Assembly (NCBI RefSeq): GCF_010111755.1
Contig: NC_088954.1
Coordinates: 1 to 64,000 of the forward strand
DNA from: Nakaseomyces glabratus
Taxonomy: Eukaryota; Ascomycota; Saccharomycetes; Saccharomycetales; Saccharomycetaceae
Direction of reading: 5' to 3'
DNA: 64,000 nt
The position numbers and the translations under genes are program-made. How positions within the stretch are numbered: the first letter of the stretch is position 1; every line of letters begins with the position of its first letter. Below the pieces are notes generated by a model. The model had not been told where the DNA came from. It did not search any database and saw nothing but the letters and a program-made list of their open reading frames with translations. This document shows positions 41,387 through 51,165 of this stretch, piece after piece.

Positions 41387-42598
41387 TTAATCAACTAAAT
41401 GAACATTTTCTATTATCTGGCAGGCAATTCGAAAAACATGCTCATAATTTTGGGCAGTTCTTCGACTCAATTGTTTCGTTACTGGGTTTCTACAAAGATT
41501 GATGTATTTCAATTGAGTTGTAGGTATAGCGCGAAGAATATTTTTTAAATCATGTAAGTCATTATCTGTAAGATCCAGACGTTGAACTGTAGGGATAATT
41601 TGATATAAATTTGATGGCAATTCCCGTAGTCCACTAATATTTGAAATTTTTAGTATTTTTAAATTTGGAGGAAAATATTCCCATTTTGGAATATCACAAA
41701 TTGCACCATTACATATCTCAAAAACCTCAATATGTGGCGGACATATTTTCCATTCTCTTAAGCATTTGCATGCATCAATGTGTAGCTCTTTTAACTGCAT
41801 TAAAGGAAGGCATTTTAATTCTAAATGAGGTAAGTTGAAATTCTTCATTAAACTTACAGTTTCCAAGTAACGTAATAAATGCAGGTTGTCTACCTTCTCT
41901 AAGTTGTTATTGTCTACCAATAATACACGTAGATTGGTTAACAAGTGTATATTTTTTAACTCTTTAATTTTATTGCCCGTTAGACACAAATATTCTAATG
42001 AAGCCCATCCTAATTTATCTCTTGATCCATGCATTAGTTCACGAAAGTCAATGCAACCTTCTATTAAATTATATGAAAGGTCTAAATGTCTCAGCGGAGT
42101 ATTTTCTAAGGTAGTTAAGCTTCTAACTTGATTATGAGACATATTGATTTGTGTAAGGTGATAGCCATCATTCAAGAATTCGAGATCGGCTATACAATTA
42201 TAAGAGCAGTTCAAAGTTTCCAAATCTCTATAATTGTTTAGATTCAAATGTAATAATCCTTTACCTTGAACATTTAATTCTCTGATTATTTTTGTTTTCG
42301 GTTTAAATGGTATCTGCGATATACTAGCATCTGTATTACATAAAAAAGAGTAAGGTTTCCCTTGTGTGTCTGTCAGATTTACCCTTCCAGAAACGTTTCT
42401 TTCTTTAAAGACCAATTCATCTCTACTTAAATCCAAGCTATTATCGAGTTGTGTAGCATACTTGAATTTATCACTGCTTTTGCTACCATTCGAGTTATCA
42501 TCAATATCATCATCTTTGAATGAATGACTGCTATACGGTATTTGAAAGCCTCCATTTAAATTCAGTGGAGTTAAGGCTCGATCAGGGGCAATGTGCAT
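41387..42598 (-). CDS. Leucine-rich-repeat protein, possibly a second NUD1 copy
   Basis: 403-residue protein. The first 90 residues are polar and Asp/Ser-rich with no domain. From about residue 100 to 375 it is a series of leucine-rich repeats (LETLNCSYNCIADL, LRHLDLSYNLIEG, LEYLCLTGNKIKEL, LRVLLVDNNNLEKV, VQRLDLTDNDLHDL). It ends in a cap-like YINLCRNPVTK...YEHVFRIACQ segment. There are no membrane spans or catalytic motifs. In S. cerevisiae, NUD1 (spindle-pole scaffold of the mitotic exit network; LRRs in its C-terminal half) lies in the region that is the duplication partner of the GDH3-CNE1 segment. This suggests a short NUD1 ohnologue that kept mainly the LRR part. That is inference; an unrelated LRR protein remains possible. 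Sds22 is unlikely, because its repeats are much more conserved. Confidence 0.75.
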   Translation of the reverse strand: MHIAPDRALTPLNLNGGFQIPYSSHSFKDDDIDDNSNGSKSSDKFKYATQLDNSLDLSRDELVFKERNVSGRVNLTDTQGKPYSFLCNTDASISQIPFKPKTKIIRELNVQGKGLLHLNLNNYRDLETLNCSYNCIADLEFLNDGYHLTQINMSHNQVRSLTTLENTPLRHLDLSYNLIEGCIDFRELMHGSRDKLGWASLEYLCLTGNKIKELKNIHLLTNLRVLLVDNNNLEKVDNLHLLRYLETVSLMKNFNLPHLELKCLPLMQLKELHIDACKCLREWKICPPHIEVFEICNGAICDIPKWEYFPPNLKILKISNISGLRELPSNLYQIIPTVQRLDLTDNDLHDLKNILRAIPTTQLKYINLCRNPVTKQLSRRTAQNYEHVFRIACQIIENVHLVD

Positions 42599-45500
42599 GA
42601 CTAATTTACATTAATATCCACTCTCAAGTTTGATATCACCCTTTTCTTACCGATAACAAGAATGGAGGAATATATGAATCCAAAAGTAGACTAAAATTGT
42701 AAATTATTCTCTTGAAAATAGGAAAGTGTTAAGATCCTAAGTAGCTAATAAGAAATTTCACTTTTTTAATTGATTGTATCTGTATAACAAATCAATTCAA
42801 CCACAAGATAGGTAATAAGAAATGAGCAACCGATAATAAGCACAGATAGCCTTCAGTTTTGTGTAAATCCGCAAAGTGAACTAGGACCTATAGTTAAAGT
42901 TTGTGAAACTTGTGGTTTGAAATATATCTTATTTGGTGTTTTCGACAATGATGTCACGGATATGCCAAAAAAGGTCTGTATGAATGCCTTGTACTTGGTC
43001 TGCTATGTCAAACAGCCCCTGTAAGAAACCGGATTCTCAATCTAACAATTATTCCTTGGTTTAACTGTATTTGTCTTTGGAAGATATATTCCTATTCCAA
43101 TGAATATTTAAAGGTGTCTTGACAGCCGTAGGTTTGTACTGTAATTTCAACACAATTTCCTGGTGATCTTTATGTGCCGGTTCTTAGTCAAGTTATTATC
43201 TCCCTTTAGGAAATCACAGATATATGAGAAAGCTTGAAGTTGCACAAAATTTGATTATAATATGAGGTAGTACTCAATGATGGTTAATGAGAAAAGAGAC
43301 AGTTAACAGGACAATCAGTATTCAGTGGTGGAAACACAAAGTCATCCGATCTTGAGCAGGCAAGGTCTGTATCTTAGTATAGACCAATTGATGTTTACCA
43401 AACTAATACCAATGTTCTAAACCTAGATATTCAATGATTACTCCTTGTGAGATTTTGGTGGGAAGAGATCAGCCACTGAACTGAGACCTTTGTGCCGCCA
43501 AGGGGAGACCGGGAGAAATAACATCATATCATGAAGCACGATATAGTCGCATGGTATGAATTTTAATACAGATCATAAGGAATGTGCACGTAAAACGTAT
43601 AACGAAGCTACATCTGTTAAGGAGAGACACAGCAGTCTATAACGCTGTTGGCACAAGCCATGCTGCTATAGTATGGTGCATTGGTATTTCTTTACTTAGT
43701 ATAGATTGTTTTTATTCGTTTTTGTGAGAACGATATTATATGCTGGGCTTAAGTCCTTATACAACAAGTGACATGATGTCATTAGTGAATCCCCTTTTCA
43801 TCTAGGGAGTGCTTTAAACCGGATTTTTGTTTTGCGGGAAGAGATGATAACGACGGCAATATGTTTCACATTACACTGGCCAAAAATTAGTCTCTAATGT
43901 GCGAGCCGTATTGAAACCTGTATGCTAGACAGTTCATAAGTGCATTTCAGAATTTGGGCATCGGTTTTAGTGATCTTGTCCCTGGGCACCACCAATTCTT
44001 TTCTTTTAACGTTGCGCATTATGTATTCGACAAGAGGCATGAGGCTCTATAAGCTGAAGAGGTAACAAGATTCGCATTGATTCTTTCCAGCACAGAGACA
44101 TCCTATGTTGCCATTCACTGCTCTACAGTACTCTCAGGCACATTAATTCCTTCCCCCCACCCCCTCCGCCATTGTTTTGCGCTATTCTATGTGCGAAGTA
44201 TCTTCGGCTTGGAAGTACAAACCAGCACACACATACACACCCAAAATTATAGGCAGACATAAAGCTACGATAAAGAAAAGAAAAAAGAAATAGTCAATAA
44301 ACAATAGGCAGGCTTTTACAGCCCTATACTCTCAGAAAGCCGCGCACCAGTACCAATTCACATTTATTGCCCGTATTGTTATACTTTCAAGTGGAAGAAA
44401 AAGAAAAGCCAAATCGAGATCCCAGACGCATCAGAGTAGAACCAGTACGGAACACTCAAACGTTCCCTGTAAATGGGTAGTGTCTACGGCACAGGAGCGC
44501 TACATTTGAGAGCACAAAACCAAAGAAAACACCCAAAAAGGAAGGTGCACAGTAAATCAGCACGGATATCCAATATAGGAAATAGTGGGTGAGCGGGAAG
44601 GGGAAGAGTGTAAGGCTACCAAAGCAAGGGCCCTACAAGCTTTGAGAAAAAAGAATGAATAGCTAAACGGTGCATTTTCTCTGCCTGCCACACAGAAAAC
44701 GCTAGGCAACCACTGTAAAGAAAAAAAAGAGTAAGAGGTGACGTGAACTTTCAAACACTCTACGCTCTTTCTTAGTTTGATTACCCTTCCCTTGCTAAGA
44801 GACTTACATTTTCCATTATCCTTACGGTAGAGCTTATTATTTCCTTGTAGGATAATATTAAGATATATTTAAGATTATACCGGTGATCTGTACGGAGAGT
44901 ACTGTGAATAGGGACTATCAAAGACAAAAAAATTATGGAAGAAAAAAAAGAAAAAAGCAGCATAAAAAGAAAGAAAATGGGAAAAAAACACTCACAAAAT
45001 GTCGTAGAGCTTCTCATTGCCATTTCCCATTTTTCAACATATATTTTGATAAATGGAGTCTCGTTGCACTTAGAAAAGGCTGTAGCAACACTGTGTAATA
45101 ACTTTAGAAAAGTAAACTTTTAACTGCGTAAAAAAAAAAGAAAGGTTCCATGTGAAAGAAAAGAGAGGAGCCCTGTCTATTTCTAGAGATTCCTTGCACA
45201 TATTGTGCAGAGCACACCGCACAAGAGGAAGCAAACAAAAAAAAAATGGGATAGAAGAATATTCGGCCACTTCTTAATTCTCTACAGTGATGTATGAGAA
45301 GTTCAGGGATTGGAGGACGTAAGACAAATCCCCGCACAACCAGAGAAAAGGGCTAGTAGTGAAATGAGGTAGCACTTTTTCTTGCTGCTAATTAGCTGTA
45401 GCCGAGGAAATAAGAGGAACAACAGAAAAACGGGAAAAAAGAAAGGATGAATGGAAAAGCTTGGTAAAGTAGGTCGGATGTTTCTACGGAGAAGTAAGAG

Positions 45501-47115
45501 AAGGGGGAAGAGGGCAGGGAGGGGAAGGGAAGGGATCAGAGAATCGAAGAAGAAATGGTATGACGAAATTATATACAGACAAAGAGAGTATGGAAGGGGA
45601 TCTCTGATAAGTTAATTGGGATAACTCTCCCAAGAGAAGCTTCCATTTTCTACTTTGGGACAGTAGAATTCAAGCTTCGATAACTTATCTTAGCCCACCA
45701 AAGGAAAGGACAAGGGAAATACGGAATAGGATGAGGCTATATTTCTGAACAAGGACTATTAACGGCAGACACGAAGGTCCCTATTACTATCTATACCAAG
45801 GGGCGAAAAATATCATTCCCATCAGTTGGAGAGTTGTTACGTCGCAGAGTGTATCTTCCCTGGCTCTGGCCGGTGTTTGGCGAGAGTCACAGGAGAGCAC
45901 ACAAACAGAGGAAGGAACACAAAAATGACCACCAACAGGGCCAGTAGACAGAGGTACAAGAGAAGACTCTCTGCACGAAATGAATGACTGAACGGCTTTT
46001 TTTTCCTTTCTTTTTTTCCCTATTTTTAAGGTTGCCTCCAGAAGTACACTGAACACGAAAGTGGGCTGCGGAACTTCTTGTTTGATTCTCTCCTGTTATC
46101 ACGACCTGCAGCTCTGCGACTTTTATTACTTCCCAGACCTCTACCGCAAACTCATAAGAATCTGGAATTTTCTCATGGGGAGTCACTGAACCAAGTGCAC
46201 AATTATGATGTGTCCGGGCACAGTAAACGCCGCACAGTATTTATGCTCTGTTCTTCCTCCCCCCACCCTCCACCCCTCTCACTCACCACTTACCGTCTTT
46301 CTAACCCACCCGCTACCCTCTGGCCATTGACCTGTTACTGAAGGACCAATGCACATAAATACGTCATTCCAAGGCGACCCCATATATCCTCTCTCTGTGC
46401 CTTTCTAGGTATAACTCCTCTAGAACCCTCAAAATGCGTAGAAACCTACTCTTGGGAGCCTATATCATCCTGCAGATGCACCACTGCAGCTAGAACCACG
46501 CCAAAAATACGTTCTAGCCTAACTTCCACCTCCGAGTAACAATGAAGGTACTGGAAGAGACTACAAAGTGGGTTGACTACTAAGGGAGGCCAGCTGGGAG
46601 ACCAGCTGCACGTCTAGTGCTGAATGCCTAAATTCATCTGAAATGGCAGCCATTAAAGCTTGACACGGCCAGTAGCAAGATACCCTTTCCCTCCCCACTT
46701 CCCACTAGAGAGATCGGAAGGGCATTGCACTAGCGTAGCTAAATGGCTATTATATGTTCCTGCTACAGATCTCTTGTACATTTCCCTCTCAGCTGCTATC
46801 TCTTCCTTCCCATTGTCTGGCTCCTGTCAATTGCTGTGCCAGTTGTTGAACTGCTCATTGTAAAAACTCTAAACAGAACAACTGCAATCTACAGTACAAA
46901 GGGAAAAGGCAACGAGTGAGGGTCCTCTTGCAATCGAAATTGGTACTGAGTCTGCATTGCTGTGTTACTTCCTCGATTCTAGGTTCTGGATCGCAGAGGC
47001 AATAGGTGATTCTAAAGAGGGCTGTCAGAGAGTCCTGAAAGAAAAGATAAATAAACTAAAATAGAATATTCCACCATCGTGAAGTGATTACGGGTTCTTC
47101 CTTACCCATACCCAT
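42599..47115. other. Long intergenic region upstream of the mannosyltransferase
   Basis: About 4.5 kb without a gene I can support. ATG frames reach 70-99 codons, overlap each other on both strands and show no domain. The left third is AT-rich like the neighbouring genes. From about 43.4 to 47.0 kb the sequence is richer in GC, with purine-rich runs (45480-45530) and C-rich runs (44150, 46260). Eight STRE-type CCCCT/AGGGG words are present, about what chance predicts. The region also contains the synteny break between the chromosome I-like and chromosome XI-like blocks. Confidence 0.5.
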
Positions 47116-47128
47116 TTATATATATATT
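47116..47128 (+). promoter_or_regulatory. Candidate TATA box of the mannosyltransferase gene
   Basis: An alternating TTATATATATATT lies about 190 bp before the ATG. It is a plausible TATA element; low-complexity AT sequence is a competing explanation. Confidence 0.35.
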
Positions 47129-47312
47129 CAGATGCCATTTTTGAGATTCTCGTGTATACAACTGTCTCTATTCTTGATATAAATATTTTGCGTTGTTGAT
47201 TCTTGCTGGCGTTTAGCTTCTAATAAAAAGTCTTTCAGACGTACTATTAAAATACAACAAAATAAATATAGGAACTTTACTAGAACAAAAAAATAAAATT
47301 AGAAAGAATAAT

Positions 47313-49514
47313 ATGAGTAGGAAAAACAGTAACATCAGTGGGCTCAGTAGTGAGTCCAGTAGCGACCAACTATATGCAGACGCTAAAACGGAGAGTCTCC
47401 CGATGGAGGACTTTGAGAGCTCACAATTCGATGATATTGAGAGCGGGCTCATTGACGGCAAAGATGACGCTAATAGTAAGAGGAACAAAACTCACATAAA
47501 AACTTCCTTGAACGACATTATACAGCAGGTTCGCCAGCGCTCGCGATTACTAGCCAATAGGACCGGTTTAACCTCAACTAAGAATATTATTATTAGGCTG
47601 CTAGTGGTTAATGTTGTACTTTTCCTAATATTTATACACTTCAGCAGCTTTAGAAGTCACCACTTGAAGAATGAGGCCAATATAGGAAATGGTGGTATAG
47701 AAGAGCAAGGCAATGAAGAATCTATTGCAGGTTTGGATATTTCCATCGGACATGGTTTGGAGAATTCCGTGTCAGTGAAAGGAAGGATAAAGGATTATAA
47801 TAGAAATCTGAATAAAATATTACAAGGCGTTCCTCAAGTAAACGATAAATCAGAAATGTCCCAATATGATACATCAAAATTTATAAAAATGCAAAGGTTT
47901 GACCTGATGGCAACAGCCAACGGATTCCCAAATAATACTTTTCTGCCCTTCGAATTGACCTCTTATCAATCAAACATGTACAACTTGACTGGGAGTGAGT
48001 CTAATAAATGCGATGCCATAAGTTGGAAGTCAAGAATACATTATTCACAAGAGAGATTACCGATAGAGGAAGACTTAGTGGCAGCGAGAATAAAATTTGT
48101 AAAAGAGGATAAGCACCTTGGTAAAATTGTGGAAGAATTACATAACGCCAGTAAGAAAGAAACTATAGAGGAAAGTGTAAAGAAGCAATGGCTAAGATTT
48201 GGATCATCAGCGCAGTGGCTGGAGGATCACCAATGTTATTTAGTGTTTAGTAGGATTATTGTAACAGAGGGGGGATTTAAAGGTGCTGGTAAAATGTCAC
48301 TGGTGAGCGCTCAGGCATTTGATAAAGATTGGAATGAAATCAAAGGTAAACGTATTCCATTCATTGATACTGAAATACCAGATGATCTAGAACAACAACT
48401 AATTGCCATTGACAAGAAGTATGATTTATTCAAGAATTGTGATGAAGAAGATAAGACAACCTACCAGTATCAAGTATGCGTTCAAAGTAAGCAATACATG
48501 AAAGAAAAGGCAGAGGAAGAGAAAGATGAACTATTGGGTAACTATTATAGAGTATATCCAACAATTTTGAAAATTCCTTTTGCAATGGAAAAGAAGTGGT
48601 TTTACAAAGGACCAGAAGATCCGAAGTTGATACTAAGAACTAATAAAGATGGCATTCAGGAACCAATTGTTGTGTACAATATTTATGATCCTACACATCA
48701 AGAACGTATGATGCAAGTAGTATTGCCTCACAGAAAAATTAGTCCGGTCATACCTCTAATAGAACAGGATGCTATAGTTGTTGGCCGTCAAAAAAACTGG
48801 ACTCCATTTATTAAAGATGAAGATGCTGGTGGCCAAATCTCAAGAGGTAGTTTACACATGTTTTCAAGAGCAGCTCCTTTACAAATTGTTAAGTGTTCAC
48901 TTGATACTGGTTATTGTAAGTTTGTTTTTGATGCTGCAGAATACTCCAAGAAAGATTTTGAACCCAATGAAATCAGGGGAGGCACTCCTTTAATAAAACT
49001 ACCGCCAGTCGTTCCTCAACTGAAAGGAAGGAATCTTTGGTTTGGTTTGATGAAAGGACATATAAAGGAATGTGGAATATCGGATCGTCTTTACAGACCA
49101 TCTCTTGCTATATTAGAAGAGGAAAATGGCAAATACTTTTTCAATTTAATAACGGATACTCTCCATTTCAATACTGAGGTGCTTGGGTGGTCCGAGAAGA
49201 ATTTCAAAGCTGATGGTTATAATGTCCTTTCACCAAACAGTGTCATTTCTTGGGATGTGCTAAGCCAAAACCCCGAAACTAAATCTTATGATGATTATAT
49301 GCAGATATCAGTAAGCCAATCAGATAAGGGAAGTTATGTAATAAAAATGAAAGGCGTGCTGGATTTCATTCTACAATCATACACCAAGGAAGGTCTTAAC
49401 AATAATATGGACTGGGAAAGTTCTGGTTTGGAGGATAGAATAGAACTTGGTGGGGTATGTTTTAGAAAGCATTTAAGAAACTATTGTGAAGAATACAGCA
49501 AGTCACATAGCTGA
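47313..49514 (+). CDS. Beta-1,2-mannosyltransferase (GT91/BMT family)
   Basis: Type II membrane protein of 733 residues. It has a 90-residue Ser/Asp-rich cytosolic N-terminus, one membrane anchor (about 91-111, IIIRLLVVNVVLFLIFIHF) and a large luminal domain. The luminal part fits the fungal BMT family, which adds beta-1,2-linked mannose to cell-wall mannan and related glycans in the Golgi. Family-type stretches include LRFGSSAQWLEDHQCYLVFSR, WFYKGPEDPKLILR, VYNIYDPTHQERMM, HRKISPVIPLIEQDA and LWFGLMKGHIKECG. No catalytic residue is assigned, as I know of no simple motif for this family. The family is well known in Candida albicans and C. glabrata and absent from S. cerevisiae, so it is accessory relative to its syntenic neighbours. 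It sits alone between 4.5 kb of intergenic DNA and a tRNA. Which BMT paralogue it is cannot be decided here. Confidence 0.88.
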   Translation: MSRKNSNISGLSSESSSDQLYADAKTESLPMEDFESSQFDDIESGLIDGKDDANSKRNKTHIKTSLNDIIQQVRQRSRLLANRTGLTSTKNIIIRLLVVNVVLFLIFIHFSSFRSHHLKNEANIGNGGIEEQGNEESIAGLDISIGHGLENSVSVKGRIKDYNRNLNKILQGVPQVNDKSEMSQYDTSKFIKMQRFDLMATANGFPNNTFLPFELTSYQSNMYNLTGSESNKCDAISWKSRIHYSQERLPIEEDLVAARIKFVKEDKHLGKIVEELHNASKKETIEESVKKQWLRFGSSAQWLEDHQCYLVFSRIIVTEGGFKGAGKMSLVSAQAFDKDWNEIKGKRIPFIDTEIPDDLEQQLIAIDKKYDLFKNCDEEDKTTYQYQVCVQSKQYMKEKAEEEKDELLGNYYRVYPTILKIPFAMEKKWFYKGPEDPKLILRTNKDGIQEPIVVYNIYDPTHQERMMQVVLPHRKISPVIPLIEQDAIVVGRQKNWTPFIKDEDAGGQISRGSLHMFSRAAPLQIVKCSLDTGYCKFVFDAAEYSKKDFEPNEIRGGTPLIKLPPVVPQLKGRNLWFGLMKGHIKECGISDRLYRPSLAILEEENGKYFFNLITDTLHFNTEVLGWSEKNFKADGYNVLSPNSVISWDVLSQNPETKSYDDYMQISVSQSDKGSYVIKMKGVLDFILQSYTKEGLNNNMDWESSGLEDRIELGGVCFRKHLRNYCEEYSKSHS

Positions 49515-49721
49515 ACTATATATATATATAAAAATTGCATTGGTATTTATACACAAAGTAACATACAAGCATCGTCTAAAGAATTTCTTATGATCGCTAA
49601 TTTGGACATTGACAAATAGCCGAGTATAAGTATCTTAATCATTCCTCAATTATTGAGTACACTGGCCCAGCATAAGGGAAGAATTATAGAGAATTAATAT
49701 AGTATACAAATATGTGCTTCA

Positions 49722-49729
49722 TTACCCGG
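49722..49729 (+). promoter_or_regulatory. Reb1-type site TTACCCGG
   Basis: An exact Reb1 consensus lies about 64 bp upstream of the tRNA gene and 208 bp downstream of the mannosyltransferase stop. In S. cerevisiae bound Reb1 can act as a roadblock terminator for RNA polymerase II and as a chromatin boundary. Here it would insulate the tRNA from read-through. Motif seen, role inferred. Confidence 0.5.
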
Positions 49730-49792
49730 AATAATCTGGAAGACTAAGTATATAAAGCTCTACAAACCCTTGTTCGTTAGAAATTCTAAATT

Positions 49793-49876
49793 GGAGGGTT
49801 GGCCGAGTGGTCTAAGGCGGCAGACTTAAGATCTGTTGGACGGTTGTCCGCGCGAGTTCGAACCTCGCATCCTTCA
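49793..49876 (+). tRNA. tL(UAA): tRNA-Leu(UAA)
   Basis: 84-nt class II tRNA without intron. The 7-bp acceptor stem pairs GGAGGGT with ATCCTTC, followed by discriminator A. The D-arm/A-box is TGGCCGAGTGG, the anticodon stem GCAGA/TCTGT, and the loop CTTAAGA with anticodon TAA at 49827-49829. A long variable arm (GGACGGTTGTCC) and the T-arm/B-box GAGTTCGAACCTC complete it. CCA is not encoded, as usual in eukaryotes. It decodes UUA. Confidence 0.97.
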
Positions 49877-49880
49877 TTAA

Positions 49881-49890
49881 TTTTTTTTTT
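49881..49890 (+). terminator. RNA polymerase III terminator
   Basis: A run of ten T residues starts five bases after the tRNA discriminator base. That is the standard Pol III stop signal. Confidence 0.9.
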
Positions 49891-51165
49891 ATTTTGGGAC
49901 ATTTCTATAATGAAAGAGAACACTAACTTCAAGACGAGAAGTTAATGAAAAGTTAGGAAACGACTTCGTTTCTATGAAATTTAAGCGTACGTTATCGGTG
50001 AACTTGGAAGAACTTAGAATCAGGTTCAAATGCGGACTGTTTTCCTTTCAGACAGTTATTCTTGCACGAAAATCTAAAGTCAAGAATTGTAAAGACAAGC
50101 ACTATCATGTTCATATTTATTTCTTGTCTAATGATAAAACATCCTGTACTAGTGTAAAAGAGTCGGCTTTCCATCCCCGATTAGTAGTAGACATTGCACC
50201 CCATCTACATATTCATACTGAAAGGGACATGTTTCAACTCTCTTACTCATAGCAAACGATTCTGTAGAGCAGAAATGAAACTTGACCATAAATGTCTTCC
50301 GTTCAAGAAATGTCCTTAGGAGTTCAGAGATTGTTGCTATAAACAATGAATACAGGCGTCACTTATATTTGTACATTGCTATAGTCGTTGGTTCTATAAT
50401 TACGATAAGGTATTAGTGGTTACTGTTTTTCTCTTGAATGATAGATCGCTAGACTCAGAACTTCATAGGTAATAAAAATTGGACTAATTTGTGCTTCAAG
50501 AAACTAAGATCTAGATAAACAAAGTCACATGTAGTTGATCTATCAAAGATATTATATAAATTGTAGCCTTAATGGAAAGTGCGGAGGTCATCAAAATGGC
50601 CTGTTGTCTGTTTTGATTATCTAGAAATAAAATGCTGGGTTTTACAAATCTTTCTTGATTTCACTATAAGGAGGCACGAAAATCTTGAAATTTTTCAATT
50701 TCTTTCTGAAATTTATGAATGGCAATCTTTTCACCACCTCATCGCGAGACACAAATACTGCTGATTACCAAAGTAGTCGATTCTAAGAGCAGTTTTGATA
50801 ATTGTGATTAAATTTAAGTGATTGTCATTTTACAAGCAAATATTCTAGTTAATTCAATTCCTTAAAAGGAGTTCCTATTACGAGGTTGCCCAGTTGTTAA
50901 TCTATTCGATAGCCATCCTTTTTAGATTTTGCGATTTCAAGAGTTTTGCTGAGCAGCCATCTATCTATTTGTTAGGTTTATTTTACCATTAATGGTATTA
51001 TAAAACTAGAATAGTTTGATATTTAGTGGAAGACAAAGGACTTGGATAGTTTTCTTTGCTTTCCATCAAGCAAAATAATACCTTACGCAAAGTTTTCGAT
51101 CAACTACATTGCTCTTATATAAGACATTGCTATAATAAGCATAATCAGAATTTGAAATTGATATC
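49891..51165. other. tRNA-HYM1 intergenic region
   Basis: About 1.3 kb. Short open frames (up to 92 codons at 49974-50252) lack any recognisable feature and overlap antisense frames. It contains an RRPE-like TGAAATTTTTCA (50686-50697) and an inverted PAC word CTCATCGC (50740-50747), 420-480 bp before HYM1. Otherwise it is AT-rich with nothing seen. Confidence 0.5.

Noticed and set aside
41387..42598. SDS22 as identity of the LRR gene
   Set aside because: SDS22 is near HYM1 in S. cerevisiae, but its repeats are highly conserved and regular. The repeats here are irregular and the termini do not fit.
43501..46277. Eight STRE words (CCCCT/AGGGG) upstream of the mannosyltransferase
   Set aside because: About five are expected by chance in 2.8 kb, so this is not a convincing enrichment.
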